A stretch of DNA of 64,000 bases from Bacteroides sp. An322 (GTDB lineage Bacteria > Bacteroidota > Bacteroidia > Bacteroidales > Bacteroidaceae). Both the position numbers and the translations under genes were made by a program. Numbering within the stretch: the first letter of the stretch is position 1; each line of letters opens with the position of its first letter. The stretch covers positions 62,001-126,000 of the forward strand of contig NZ_NFIN01000002.1 of NCBI RefSeq assembly GCF_002161765.1. Reading direction: 5' to 3'. The notes beneath the pieces are model-generated. The model was not told where the DNA came from. It did no database searches and saw only the letters and a list, made by a program, of their open reading frames with translations. Shown piece by piece: positions 42,916-52,038 of the stretch.

Positions 42916-44448
42916 ATGACTACAGAAGAACAATATAAGAAATTTGAAGAGCTGGATAAGCTGGCTTCTCAAGGTGGTGGCATCGAACGTATAGAGAAAC
43001 AACATGCCAACGGACACATGACCGCCCGTGAACGCATCGATATGTTGCTTGATAAAGGGACATTCAATGAGTTGGATAAGTTGGTGGTTCATCATTGCAC
43101 GGATTTCGGAATGGATAAGAAACACATTCCGGGTGATGGTATCGTATGTGGATATGGTAAAATTGACGGACGCTTAGTTTATGTCTATGCGTACGATTTT
43201 ACCGTATTCGGAGGAACATTGAGCACTACCGGCGCTAAGAAAATCGTGAAAGTGCAAGAATTGGCATTGAAGAACGGAGCACCGGTCATCGCGTTGAACG
43301 ACTCTGGAGGCGCACGTATTCAAGAAGGTGTGGGCAGTATTTCTGGCTATGCTTCTATTTTCTATCAGAATACCATTGCTTCGGGTGTGATTCCGCAAAT
43401 CTCTGCTATCTTGGGACCGTGTGCTGGAGGTGCTTGTTATTCTCCGGCATTGACCGACTTCATCTTTATGGTGAAAGAAAAGAGCCACATGTTCATTACC
43501 GGTCCGGATGTAGTGAAAGCCGTTACGCATGAAGAAGTAGATAAAGAAGAATTGGGCGGTGCTTATACACACAGCAGCAAGAGCGGTGTAACCCATTTCT
43601 TGTGTGATACGGAAGAAGAAACCTTAATGAGCATCCGTGAGTTATTGAGTTTCTTGCCTTCTAATAATATGGAAGACGCTCCGATAGTGCCTTGTACCGA
43701 TGATATCCGCCGGACGGATGAATCGTTGATGAAAGTAATTCCGGACGACCCGAATATGCCATACGATATCAAGAACATCATCGAACCAGTAGTAGACGAC
43801 CAATATTTCTTTGAGATTATGCCTCATTTCGCAAAGAATATCGTTATCGGTTTTGCCCGTTTAGGCGGACGTTCGGTAGGTATTGTGGCAAACCAGCCTG
43901 CATATCTTGCCGGTGTACTTGATATTGACGCTTCTGATAAGGCTTCGCGTTTCATCCGTTTTTGCGATTGTTTCAATATTCCTATCATTACATTCGAAGA
44001 TGTGCCGGGCTTCCTTCCGGGTTGTACACAAGAACATAACGGAATTATCCGCCATGGTGCAAAGATTGTATATGCGTATGCAGAAGCCACCGTGCCTAAG
44101 ATTACGGTGATTACCCGTAAGGCATACGGAGGTGCATATATTGTAATGAACAGCAAACCTATCGGTGCAGATGTGAACTTCTCTTATCCGACGGCGGAAA
44201 TTGCCGTAATGGGAGCAGACGGTGCTGTAAATATCTTGTACCGTAAGGCTACACCGGAAGAAAAAGCGCAGGCTATTGAAGAATACAAAGAGAAATTCTC
44301 GAATCCGTATCGTGCGGCAGAACAGGGATACATCGATGAGATTATTTTGCCGAAAGATACACGCTATAAGCTGATTCAGGCATTGGAGATGACTCAAAAC
44401 AAGAGTCAAAGCAATCCGCCGAAAAAGCATGGTAATATGCCTTTGTAA
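42916..44448 (+). CDS. mmdA: Acyl-CoA carboxyltransferase (propionyl-/methylmalonyl-CoA type)
   Basis: A 510-residue carboxyltransferase with the two crotonase-like halves of the family: N-terminal TARERIDMLLDKGTF and NDSGGARIQEGVGSISGY, C-terminal EDVPGFLPGCTQEHNGIIRHGAK and RKAYGGAYIVMNSKPIGAD. It transfers the carboxyl group between biotin and an acyl-CoA such as propionyl-CoA. I prefer the ATG at 42916, 7 bases after the carrier gene; an in-frame ATG at 42892 would overlap that gene and add eight lysine-rich residues. It ends the operon, followed by a family I terminator. Confidence 0.92.
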   Translation: MTTEEQYKKFEELDKLASQGGGIERIEKQHANGHMTARERIDMLLDKGTFNELDKLVVHHCTDFGMDKKHIPGDGIVCGYGKIDGRLVYVYAYDFTVFGGTLSTTGAKKIVKVQELALKNGAPVIALNDSGGARIQEGVGSISGYASIFYQNTIASGVIPQISAILGPCAGGACYSPALTDFIFMVKEKSHMFITGPDVVKAVTHEEVDKEELGGAYTHSSKSGVTHFLCDTEEETLMSIRELLSFLPSNNMEDAPIVPCTDDIRRTDESLMKVIPDDPNMPYDIKNIIEPVVDDQYFFEIMPHFAKNIVIGFARLGGRSVGIVANQPAYLAGVLDIDASDKASRFIRFCDCFNIPIITFEDVPGFLPGCTQEHNGIIRHGAKIVYAYAEATVPKITVITRKAYGGAYIVMNSKPIGADVNFSYPTAEIAVMGADGAVNILYRKATPEEKAQAIEEYKEKFSNPYRAAEQGYIDEIILPKDTRYKLIQALEMTQNKSQSNPPKKHGNMPL

Positions 44449-44468
44449 AAGGTCCAGAATAAACAGTA

Positions 44469-44522
44469 AGAGGGTGTGTCAATATGAAAATTAGCTTTCA
44501 TTTTGGCACGCCCTCTTTTTTT
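44469..44522. terminator. Terminator, intergenic family I copy 1
   Basis: AGAGGGTGTGTC at the left pairs with GGCACGCCCTCT at the right, with GAAA and TTTC closing a short loop, then a run of T. A sister copy is at 47304-47353. Confidence 0.85.
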
Positions 44523-44524
44523 TG

Positions 44525-44532
44525 TATATTTG
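44525..44532 (+). promoter_or_regulatory. Promoter -7 box for the thioredoxin-like gene
   Basis: TATATTTG, 25 bases before the start at 44558 and directly after the terminator. Confidence 0.55.
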
Positions 44533-44557
44533 AACCGGTTTTTAATTACAAGTTTAT

Positions 44558-45100
44558 ATGAGAAGATTGTTGTTGTCTTTAATTATAGGTGGATGCTTGT
44601 TGGCTGGAAGTACTTCTTTTGTAAAAGCGCAGACACCTGAACCTGATAGTGTAGGGTATATTGTGAGAGTAGGGGATATGGCACCTGATTTTGAAATGAC
44701 ACTGACTAATGGAGAGAAAATGAAGCTTTCTTCTTTGCGTGGCAAGGTGGTAATGCTTCAGTTTACTGCAAGTTGGTGTGGGGTATGCCGTAAGGAAATG
44801 CCTTTTATCGAACGGGATATTTGGCAAAAGCATAAGGATAATGCTTCGTTTGCATTATATGGTATCGACCGGGATGAACCGTTAGATAAAGTCAATGCTT
44901 TTGTGAAACAGACCAAGGTAACTTATCCGATGGGATTGGACCCTGGAGCGGACATTTTTGCTAAATATGCCGAGCGTAAAGCAGGTATCACCCGGAATGT
45001 GCTGATTGATAAAGAGGGTAAGATTGTATTGATGACGCGGTTGTATAACGAGGAGGAATTTGCCTCATTGTGTAAGAAAATAGATGAGTTGTTGAAATGA
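44558..45100 (+). CDS. TlpA-like periplasmic thioredoxin-family protein
   Basis: A 180-residue exported thiol-disulfide protein. A signal peptide (ending VKAQ) is followed by an AhpC/TSA-type fold (VGDMAPDFEMTL, SSLRGKVVMLQFTASWCGVC) with the active-site pair Cys74 and Cys77 in WCGVC. The C-terminal end AGITRNVLIDKEGKIVLM is the usual family closure with a proline replaced at the cis position. It probably reduces periplasmic disulfides. Its stop overlaps the start of the amidase gene (ATGA at 45097), so the two are coupled. Confidence 0.85.
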   Translation: MRRLLLSLIIGGCLLAGSTSFVKAQTPEPDSVGYIVRVGDMAPDFEMTLTNGEKMKLSSLRGKVVMLQFTASWCGVCRKEMPFIERDIWQKHKDNASFALYGIDRDEPLDKVNAFVKQTKVTYPMGLDPGADIFAKYAERKAGITRNVLIDKEGKIVLMTRLYNEEEFASLCKKIDELLK

Positions 45101-45903
45101 GCCGGATGCGATTAATCGGAATAGTATTGTGTTGTCTGTTGATGCTTCCGTCGTTTGCGGCAAAAGATAAAAAGACACGTAAAGAGCCTTTGTTCGGGAA
45201 AGCCCAAGCCTCTTATCAGATAACATCGGATGCCTTGAAAGGAGCGACGTTTTATTTGGTTAGCGGCCATGGAGGTCCTGATCCTGGATGTATCGGAAAG
45301 TATCAAGGAAAAGAACTGCATGAAGATGAATATGCGTATGATATTATTTTGCGCTTGGGAAGGGAATTGCTGAAGCGGGGAGCAAAAGTGCATTTTATCA
45401 TTCAAGATGCGAAAGACGGCATCCGGAATACGGCTATTCTGAAAAACAGCAAACGGGAAACGTGTATGGGTAAAGCGATTCCGTTGGGGCAGATAGAACG
45501 CTTGCAACAACGTTGTGATGCGATTAACAAACTCTATCGGAAAGATAAGGGCAACTATAAGCGTGCGATATTTATCCATATAGACAGCCGAAGCAAAGGA
45601 AAGCAGACTGATGTCTATTTCTATCATGCCCCCGGAAGTAAATATGGCGAACGGCTGGCAATCCAATTACAGAAAACATTTCGGGCTAAATACAAGCGTC
45701 ATCAGCCGACCCGTGGATTTAGGGGGACGGTAAGTGAACGTAATTTATATGTGTTGCGTAATTCGACGCCTTATGCCGTATTCTTGGAATTGGGAAACAT
45801 CCAGAACGCCCGTGACCAGCAACGTTTGGTTATTCCGGATAACCGGCAGGCTTTGGCGAATTGGATTGCAGAGGCGATTGTAAACGATTATAAGAAGAAA
45901 TAA
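45097..45903 (+). CDS. N-acetylmuramoyl-L-alanine amidase (Amidase_3)
   Basis: A 268-residue exported zinc amidase. After a signal peptide (ending PSFAAK) the catalytic domain (about 50-265) carries the zinc ligands His in SGHGGPDPGC, Glu in HEDEYAYDI and His in FIHIDSRSK, plus the general base Glu in FLELGNIQN. It cleaves the bond between muramic acid and the stem peptide during cell-wall turnover and separation of daughter cells. Translationally coupled to the thioredoxin-like gene, which may keep a partner in the right redox state. The following peptidase gene starts 15 bases later. Confidence 0.88.
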   Translation: MSRMRLIGIVLCCLLMLPSFAAKDKKTRKEPLFGKAQASYQITSDALKGATFYLVSGHGGPDPGCIGKYQGKELHEDEYAYDIILRLGRELLKRGAKVHFIIQDAKDGIRNTAILKNSKRETCMGKAIPLGQIERLQQRCDAINKLYRKDKGNYKRAIFIHIDSRSKGKQTDVYFYHAPGSKYGERLAIQLQKTFRAKYKRHQPTRGFRGTVSERNLYVLRNSTPYAVFLELGNIQNARDQQRLVIPDNRQALANWIAEAIVNDYKKK

Positions 45904-45918
45904 TAAATAAAGAAAAAT

Positions 45919-47289
45919 ATGAGAAAAAGTATTACATTGTGTCTGATGGCTATGGCTCTTACGGTACAGGCACAACAAGGAGGGATAACTCCAGACGTAT
46001 TGAAAGAAATTAAAAGTAGTTATAAACCTACAGCTTCAGACAAAGCTATTTATAATGCGATGGCTGGAACAAGCATTGCAGTGTTGGCTAAAAATCAGGA
46101 ACGTTTGGCTAATTTCGATACGCATTTTTCTGATTATGTCGTATCGCATGGGATTACTGACCAGCAGCAATCAGGCCGTTGCTGGCTGTTTACGGGATTG
46201 AATGTGCTCCGTGCGCAGATGATGGCAAAATATGGGTTGGATGAAATGGAATTTTCGGAAAACTATTGTTTCTTTTATGACCAGTTAGAGAAAGCGAACC
46301 TTTTCTTGCAAGGCATCATTGATACACGTGAGAAGCCGATGGAAGATAAAATGGTAGAATGGCTTTTCAAGCATCCGATTAGTGACGGAGGACAGTTTAC
46401 GGGTATCTCTGATATCATCGGGAAGTATGGGGTTGTTCCGGCTTCTGTAATGCCTGAAACATACAGCAGTGAAAATACAAGCCAGATTGCTAATCTGGTG
46501 GGATTGAAACTGAAAGAATTTGGTTTGCAATTACGCCAATCAGCGTCTGAAGGTGCAAATGAAACTGCATTAGCCAAGCAGAAAACAACGATGTTGGGGA
46601 CTATTTACCGCATGTTGGCATTGGCTTTTGGCGAGCCGGTAGACCGTTTTGAATGGACGATGAATGGGGAAACCAAAGAATATACTCCCCAATCGTTTTA
46701 TCAGACTTTCTTAGGCAATGACCTGACGGGTAATTATGTCATGTTGATGAATGACCCAAGCCGGGAGTTTTATCAATGTTATGAAATTGATTATGACCGC
46801 CATACGTATGACGGACGGAATTGGACGTATGTGAATCTGCCGATAGAAGACATCAAGGAAATGGCTATCAAATCGATTAAGGACAGTACGATGATGTATT
46901 TCTCTTGTGATGTAGGTAAGTTCCTCGACAGCAAAAAGGGAACGCTCGATTTGAACAATTATGATTATGCTTCCTTAATGGGGACTACGTTCAACATGGA
47001 TAAGAAACAACGCATCCAGACATTTGCCAGCGGTTCAAGTCATGCCATGACATTAATGGCGGTCGATTTGGATGCCAATGGCAAGCCGAAGAAATGGATG
47101 GTAGAAAACAGTTGGGGTGCTGAGGCTGGTTATCAGGGACATCTTATCATGACCGATGAATGGTTCAATGAATATATGTTCCGTTTGGTTGTAGAAAAGA
47201 AATATGTGCCGGCTAAGGTTTTGGATATCTTGAAACAGAAACCTATCCGGCTTCCGGCATGGGATCCGATGTTCGCAAATGAAGAATAA
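45919..47289 (+). CDS. pepC: C1B-family aminopeptidase (PepC/bleomycin-hydrolase type), exported
   Basis: A 456-residue cysteine aminopeptidase with a signal peptide (ending TVQAQ). The catalytic Gln and Cys are in DQQQSGRCW (Cys88), the His in SSHAMTLMAVD and the Asn in MVENSWG, the complete papain-type set. Family members form hexamers and trim peptides; this one should work in the periplasm, where peptides from imported protein or cell-wall turnover arrive. It is the last gene of a three-gene unit with the amidase and the thioredoxin-like protein and ends at a family I terminator. Confidence 0.88.
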   Translation: MRKSITLCLMAMALTVQAQQGGITPDVLKEIKSSYKPTASDKAIYNAMAGTSIAVLAKNQERLANFDTHFSDYVVSHGITDQQQSGRCWLFTGLNVLRAQMMAKYGLDEMEFSENYCFFYDQLEKANLFLQGIIDTREKPMEDKMVEWLFKHPISDGGQFTGISDIIGKYGVVPASVMPETYSSENTSQIANLVGLKLKEFGLQLRQSASEGANETALAKQKTTMLGTIYRMLALAFGEPVDRFEWTMNGETKEYTPQSFYQTFLGNDLTGNYVMLMNDPSREFYQCYEIDYDRHTYDGRNWTYVNLPIEDIKEMAIKSIKDSTMMYFSCDVGKFLDSKKGTLDLNNYDYASLMGTTFNMDKKQRIQTFASGSSHAMTLMAVDLDANGKPKKWMVENSWGAEAGYQGHLIMTDEWFNEYMFRLVVEKKYVPAKVLDILKQKPIRLPAWDPMFANEE

Positions 47290-47303
47290 AGAATCAAAAA
47301 GAG

Positions 47304-47353
47304 GAGGGTGTATCAAAATAGAAATAAACTTTCATTTTGGTACACCCTCTTTT
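47304..47353. terminator. Terminator, intergenic family I copy 2
   Basis: GAGGGTGTATC pairs with GGTACACCCTC, and AAA/TTT words close the loop; a T-run follows. It sits between the plus-strand peptidase and the minus-strand DUF4293 gene and so can serve both. Confidence 0.85.
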
Positions 47354-47373
47354 ATAATCATTAATAGATTTGC

Positions 47374-47823
47374 TTAGCGGATTGTATTATAGGATCTGAC
47401 TAAAGCTTCATCTTTTCTGATAGCACGAATGGCAAGCCAGTTCAAGATAATGGATATGAACGGCAGGCAGATAGACCATGAAGGTGTGAAACTTCCGTAA
47501 GCTGATAACGTGGATACAGCAAATACAGCACACGTGATATAATACCCGATCAAGATAATTGTGCTGAAAACAGTCAGGCGGATTTGCAACATACGTTTTT
47601 TATATAAAAAGATAGCAGCAAATGCCAATATCGTTGATAAGAGTAATAAAACAAATAATGCCCATGGGGTATAATCAGCAGCGCCATTGGCTGTTATTAT
47701 TGCTAAATTTGTCATTTCCGCGACATTGGTTTCTGTATAGAAATGCCCTACAGGAATTAACATCATTACAATGAGCAAAATGCTTACAATAAGCAGATAG
47801 ATAGTTTGAATGCGTTGTATCAT
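47374..47823 (-). CDS. DUF4293 membrane protein
   Basis: A 149-residue protein with four hydrophobic helices (near 8-28, 52-72, 78-100 and 105-130), beginning MIQRIQTIYLLIV, which matches the DUF4293 family that is widespread in Bacteroidetes next to rpoZ and bamD. Function is unknown. It lies downstream of rpoZ, separated from it by a terminator hairpin on the same strand, so it may be transcribed from its own weak promoter or by read-through. Confidence 0.85.
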   Translation of the reverse strand: MIQRIQTIYLLIVSILLIVMMLIPVGHFYTETNVAEMTNLAIITANGAADYTPWALFVLLLLSTILAFAAIFLYKKRMLQIRLTVFSTIILIGYYITCAVFAVSTLSAYGSFTPSWSICLPFISIILNWLAIRAIRKDEALVRSYNTIR

Positions 47824-47845
47824 AATCGAGTTTCAATAAAATAAA

Positions 47846-47903
47846 AAACACAGAAACGCATCCTTTATGCGAAAGGGGAGGAGAATAATGCGTTCCTGTG
47901 TTT
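47846..47903 (-). terminator. Terminator after rpoZ
   Basis: AAACACAGAAACGCAT pairs with ATGCGTTCCTGTGTTT (one mismatch). On the minus strand the right arm is followed by a T-rich run, so it ends the bamD-rpoZ transcript. Confidence 0.75.
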
Positions 47904-47919
47904 ATTAGATAAGTAGGAT

Positions 47920-48255
47920 TTATTGTAATTTCTCTTTTTCTTTTGCAGGATTCCGATAATATACTTTACCTTCGATATATTCTTGTGTTGCAATTAATGT
48001 CGGTTTCGGCAATTTTTCATAATAGCGTGAAATCTCGATTTGCTCTCTATTTTCAAAGACTTCCTCCAAATTGTCGTTGTACGAAGCAAATTCCTGCAAT
48101 TTTTTCGACAAATCGTTTTTCATCTCCACTGAGATCTGATTTGCACGTTTCCCGATAATAGCTACAGTTTCATAGATATTCCCGGTATCTTCACACAATT
48201 CCATCAAGTTGCGTGTAATGGTATTGGTAGGAGCATTTGTTTTTTTGTAATCCAT
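47920..48255 (-). CDS. rpoZ: RNA polymerase omega subunit
   Basis: A 111-residue protein matching the Bacteroidetes form of RpoZ: NTITRNLMELCEDTGNIYETVAIIGKRANQIS near the N-terminus (only the first part, NTITRNLMELCEDTGNIYET, is quoted as a diagnostic) and an AREIG-like central region replaced by lysine- and glutamate-rich segments. It stabilises the beta-prime subunit. It follows bamD after 27 bases, a linkage I recall from other Bacteroides genomes. Confidence 0.8.
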   Translation of the reverse strand: MDYKKTNAPTNTITRNLMELCEDTGNIYETVAIIGKRANQISVEMKNDLSKKLQEFASYNDNLEEVFENREQIEISRYYEKLPKPTLIATQEYIEGKVYYRNPAKEKEKLQ

Positions 48256-48282
48256 AATTTTACTTTATTATAAAAACCTTAA

Positions 48283-49116
48283 TTATTCTTCATCTTTTAC
48301 GTATTGGCTGGCATCTTTATAGATAGCTTCCACTTCTTTTGTATATTGGCTTTCAGGAAATTCATTCTTGAATGCGTAATATTCATCAATGGCATCGCGC
48401 ATACGTTCTTCTTTTTTCTCAAGTACGCTTTGCTTTGCCATATCATATTTGGCACGAAGTATCAAAATAGACAAATCCTCTCTTCGTTTGGTATAAGGAT
48501 AGTCGCGCAATACATTTTGTGCGGTCACTACTGCTGCCAGATAATTGTTTCCTGTGCTGCTGTATGAAGTATTTCCGGTATACGAACCTAGGTCGTAATA
48601 AAGTTTGGCAGACAGGTATTCTTTTTCTACCAGCTTGTCTTGCAATTCGTATATCATGTTTTGAGCCAAATCTTTACGCGGACTAGTCGGGAAATATTCA
48701 ATGAACATTTGCAGTTCTTCAATGGCTTTGTATGTACTGGTCTGGTCCAAACGTGGCTCTGGAGTATCTAGATACAAAGATTTCCCGCAAAAGAAACGTG
48801 CCAACTCGGTATATGTGCCTCGTGGATAAGTCGTGTAATACACATTAAAATAATGAGAGGCTGAAATATAGTCGCCTTGGTTAAAATAAGTCATAGCCAA
48901 CATGTAAGCTGATTCTTCTGCATTGGTTGTTCCTTTCAGGATAGGAATCAGTTCTTCTAGCAGAGTAGCGGCTCTACTGTTTTGACCTTTGGCAAAATAG
49001 CCTTTTGCAGCTTCATATTTAAATTCATAGTCTGTGCTTTTCAGCACCGTATTATACTCTCCACACGATGAGAGCATCATGCCCGAAAGCAACGTTAGTA
49101 TGATGTACTTTTTCAT
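48283..49116 (-). CDS. bamD: Outer-membrane protein assembly factor BamD
   Basis: A 277-residue lipoprotein (lipobox LSSC). It has TPR-like repeats in which YEAAKGYFAKGQNSRAATLL, AYMLAMTYFNQGDYISAS and YKAIEELQMFIEYFP segments recur. BamD is the essential lipoprotein of the BAM complex that inserts beta-barrels in the outer membrane. I chose the ATG at 49116, which starts MKKYIILTLL; an in-frame ATG at 49125 lies only a few bases from the promoter. rpoZ follows. Confidence 0.92.
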   Translation of the reverse strand: MKKYIILTLLSGMMLSSCGEYNTVLKSTDYEFKYEAAKGYFAKGQNSRAATLLEELIPILKGTTNAEESAYMLAMTYFNQGDYISASHYFNVYYTTYPRGTYTELARFFCGKSLYLDTPEPRLDQTSTYKAIEELQMFIEYFPTSPRKDLAQNMIYELQDKLVEKEYLSAKLYYDLGSYTGNTSYSSTGNNYLAAVVTAQNVLRDYPYTKRREDLSILILRAKYDMAKQSVLEKKEERMRDAIDEYYAFKNEFPESQYTKEVEAIYKDASQYVKDEE

Positions 49117-49135
49117 ATTTATCAATATAGTTGTG

Positions 49136-49143
49136 CAAAAGTA
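49136..49143 (-). promoter_or_regulatory. Promoter -7 box for bamD-rpoZ
   Basis: Reads TACTTTTG on the minus strand, a consensus match. The leader would be very short. Confidence 0.55.
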
Positions 49144-49263
49144 CGGCTTTCCGTTGAATAATGCAACATCTCAATCATTTTTAATACAAAAAAATCTCAT
49201 TCACCTATCAGTCGGATGAAAAATATTGTGTAATTTTACATGCTTTTTTAATTACAGCCAGTT

Positions 49264-51288
49264 ATGAATTTTGAACTTGTATCAGATTATCAGCCCACGG
49301 GCGACCAGCCGGAAGCCATTGCTCAATTGACAGAAGGCATTAAGAACGGTCTGCCTGCTCAGACATTGCTGGGGGTTACAGGCTCAGGAAAGACGTTTAC
49401 AATAGCGAATGTCATAAAGAATATCAATCGGCCAACTTTGATATTAAGTCATAATAAGACCTTGGCGGCACAATTGTATGGGGAGTTTAAGAACTTTTTC
49501 CCTCACAATGCCGTTGAATACTATGTGTCTTATTATGATTATTATCAACCGGAAGCGTACATACCTTCTACGGATACTTATATAGAGAAAGACCTTGCTA
49601 TTAACGGTGAAATAGATAAATTGCGGCTGGCTGCCACGTCTGCCCTTCTTTCGGGGAGAAACGATGTGGTAGTCATTTCGTCCATTTCATGTATTTATGG
49701 CATGGGGAATCCGGCGGATTTCTATAACAATGTCATTGATGTCAAGAAAGGGAAGAAATTAGACCGCAATGTGTTTTTGAGAAGGCTGGTCGATAGCCTG
49801 TATGTGCGGAATGACCTTGAATTGAACCGTGGGAATTTCCGGGTGAAAGGAGATACGGTCGACATCTTTTTGGCATATACAGACAGTGCGTTAAGGGTAA
49901 TGTTTTGGGATGATGAAATTGATGCCATCGAAGAAATCGATCCGATATCAGGACATCGGATAAATGAATATGACGAATATAAAATTTATCCTGCCAATTT
50001 GTTCATGACCACCAAGGAAAGTGTACTGCGTGCCATTCATGAAATTGAAGATGATTTGACTAAACAGGTCGCTTGGTTTGAAGAGCAAGGAAAAAATTAC
50101 GAAGCCAAACGTTTGTACGAGCGGGTGACATACGACATGGAAATGCTCCGTGAATTGGGACATTGTTCGGGCATTGAGAATTATTCGCGTTACTTTGACG
50201 GGAGAGCTGCAGGGACACGTCCGTATTGCCTGTTAGACTTTTTCCCGAAAGATTTCTTGATAGTCATAGACGAAAGCCATGTCAGTGTTCCTCAAATCCG
50301 TGCCATGTATGGAGGAGACCGTGCCCGGAAGGAAAACCTGATTAAATACGGCTTCCGGCTGCCTGCGGCTATGGATAACCGTCCGCTGAAATTTGAAGAG
50401 TTTCAGGAATTGGCGAACCAGATAATTTATGTCAGTGCCACTCCCGATGATTATGAATTAGAACAGAGTGAAGGCATTGTAGTAGAGCAGGTTATTCGTC
50501 CTACCGGTTTGCTGGATCCGATTATTGAAGTGCGTCCGAGCATGAATCAAGTGGATGACTTAATGGAAGAGATACAATTGCGTATTGAGCGTCAAGAGCG
50601 TGTTCTGGTTACGACTCTTACCAAACGGATGGCAGAAGAGTTGACCGAGTATTTGCTTCGTCATGGCATACGCTGTACCTATATTCATAGTGATGTGGAA
50701 ACATTGGAGCGTGTTAAGATTATGGATGATTTGCGGCAAGGCGTATATGATGTCCTGGTTGGAGTCAATTTGCTTCGCGAAGGATTAGATTTGCCGGAAG
50801 TGTCACTTGTCGCTATTTTGGATGCCGACAAAGAAGGTTTTCTTCGTTCTCATCGGTCTCTTACTCAAACGGCAGGGCGTGCAGCCCGGAATGTCAATGG
50901 AAGAGTGATTATGTATGCCGATAAAATAACGGAAAGTATGCGGCAGACCATTGATGAAACTAATCGTCGGCGTGCTAAACAATTAGCTTATAATGAGGCA
51001 CATGGCATAACGCCGAAGCAAATCAAGCGGGCGCATAATAATGTTTTGTTGGAAAAGACCGAAAGCGAAAGCAGTGCATCTAAGCCAAAGGCTTATACGG
51101 ACGCGCCTGAACAAATGTATGCAGCAGCCGACCCGATTGTACAATACATGTCGAAAGAGCAGTTGCAAAAGAGCATTAACCGTACCCGGAAATTGATGCA
51201 GGAAGCTGCTAAGAAGTTAGATTTTATTGAAGCGGCTCAATATCGTGACGAATTGCTTCGGCTGGAAGATGTGTTGAAAGAGAAATAA
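49264..51288 (+). CDS. uvrB: UvrABC system protein B
   Basis: A 674-residue UvrB, the damage-recognition helicase of nucleotide excision repair. It shows Walker A GVTGSGKT (37-44), the beta-hairpin (YYVSYYDYYQPEAYIPSTDTYIEK, quoted in part as YYDYYQPEAYIPSTDTYIEK), motif DESH in IVIDESHVS, helicase motifs near SVLVGVNLLREGLDLPEVSL, and the C-terminal UVR domain (about 630-670) that binds UvrC. Length and motif order are normal. Gene is on its own. Confidence 0.97.
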   Translation: MNFELVSDYQPTGDQPEAIAQLTEGIKNGLPAQTLLGVTGSGKTFTIANVIKNINRPTLILSHNKTLAAQLYGEFKNFFPHNAVEYYVSYYDYYQPEAYIPSTDTYIEKDLAINGEIDKLRLAATSALLSGRNDVVVISSISCIYGMGNPADFYNNVIDVKKGKKLDRNVFLRRLVDSLYVRNDLELNRGNFRVKGDTVDIFLAYTDSALRVMFWDDEIDAIEEIDPISGHRINEYDEYKIYPANLFMTTKESVLRAIHEIEDDLTKQVAWFEEQGKNYEAKRLYERVTYDMEMLRELGHCSGIENYSRYFDGRAAGTRPYCLLDFFPKDFLIVIDESHVSVPQIRAMYGGDRARKENLIKYGFRLPAAMDNRPLKFEEFQELANQIIYVSATPDDYELEQSEGIVVEQVIRPTGLLDPIIEVRPSMNQVDDLMEEIQLRIERQERVLVTTLTKRMAEELTEYLLRHGIRCTYIHSDVETLERVKIMDDLRQGVYDVLVGVNLLREGLDLPEVSLVAILDADKEGFLRSHRSLTQTAGRAARNVNGRVIMYADKITESMRQTIDETNRRRAKQLAYNEAHGITPKQIKRAHNNVLLEKTESESSASKPKAYTDAPEQMYAAADPIVQYMSKEQLQKSINRTRKLMQEAAKKLDFIEAAQYRDELLRLEDVLKEK

Positions 51289-51297
51289 GGCAAAAAA

Positions 51298-51333
51298 GGA
51301 GGGATACCCATTTATGGTGGATATCCCTCTCCT
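51298..51333. terminator. Terminator between uvrB and the small secreted protein gene
   Basis: GGAGGGATA pairs with TATCCCTCTCC (one bulge). On the minus strand a run of six Ts follows, so it can end both facing genes. Confidence 0.7.
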
Positions 51334-51356
51334 TGTAGATTTATCGCTAGAACGAA

Positions 51357-51719
51357 TTATTTTTCAATATCAATGCCTTTGTTGCGCAACGTCAATGCCA
51401 TCAGACGTACATAATCTGCATATTGCTTTTCGTTCAAGGTCTTCTTCATTAACTTCAGATTTCCATACACCGCATTACGGACTTTTTGGTCTGCATTTTG
51501 GGTAGAACGGTTAGCCATTTTCATCTGTTCCTGGAAGTAATCGCAAATATCAGCTACTTCTTCGTCTTGAGATGCTGATAATTTCAAGTATTTATTTAGT
51601 TTAGCCTTGTTAATAGATCCATCCCATTTAGCGACAACAGTTGAATCGTTTACACCGTTAGCCAATACTGATGCTGAAAATGCTAAAGCAGCTACTAATG
51701 TTAATCCAAACTTTTTCAT
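51357..51719 (-). CDS. Small exported protein of unknown function
   Basis: A 120-residue protein with a clear signal peptide (MKKFGLTLVAALAFSASVLA) and no lipobox. The mature part is helical and charged, with repeated basic residues (QDEEVADICDYFQEQMKMAN, then NLKLMKKTLNEKQYADYVRL) and no cysteine pair likely to matter beyond one Cys. Its spacing of helices recalls a small periplasmic sensor or chaperone-like protein, but I do not recognise the family. It has its own promoter about 105 bases upstream and a palindrome further out. Confidence 0.75.
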   Translation of the reverse strand: MKKFGLTLVAALAFSASVLANGVNDSTVVAKWDGSINKAKLNKYLKLSASQDEEVADICDYFQEQMKMANRSTQNADQKVRNAVYGNLKLMKKTLNEKQYADYVRLMALTLRNKGIDIEK

Positions 51720-51824
51720 AATACCTAAATTTTAAATGTTACCTAAAAACTTTGTTACCTTAAAACAATAATGTTATCTTTAATCTAGTTTAGTTTAGCT
51801 CGAGCTTTTATCTTTTTACCGATG

Positions 51825-51832
51825 CAAAGATA
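51825..51832 (-). promoter_or_regulatory. Promoter -7 box for the small exported protein
   Basis: Reads TATCTTTG on the minus strand. Leader about 105 bases. Confidence 0.6.
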
Positions 51833-51892
51833 AGGACATGTTTCATAACATAAAAATAATATCAAGAGAAAATGAAGGTAGGGGTGTCATTT

Positions 51893-51908
51893 ATTGATTT
51901 AAATCAAT
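51893..51908. promoter_or_regulatory. FNR/CRP-like palindrome
   Basis: ATTGATTTAAATCAAT is a perfect 16-bp palindrome containing TTGAT-N4-ATCAA, the form bound by FNR-family regulators. It lies about 70-80 bases upstream of the -7 box of the small exported protein. Binding is inferred from the shape of the site only. Confidence 0.4.
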
Positions 51909-52038
51909 GATGCAATAGCAAAATGTGTGCTTTTGAAACAGTTTTGTAATATTTGTGGGCTAATATCAAATAAAGAACTACTATTTGAAACTTTATTAAT
52001 CCATACCTGTCTATTTGTCATAAAAGTGTGGGTGAAAA

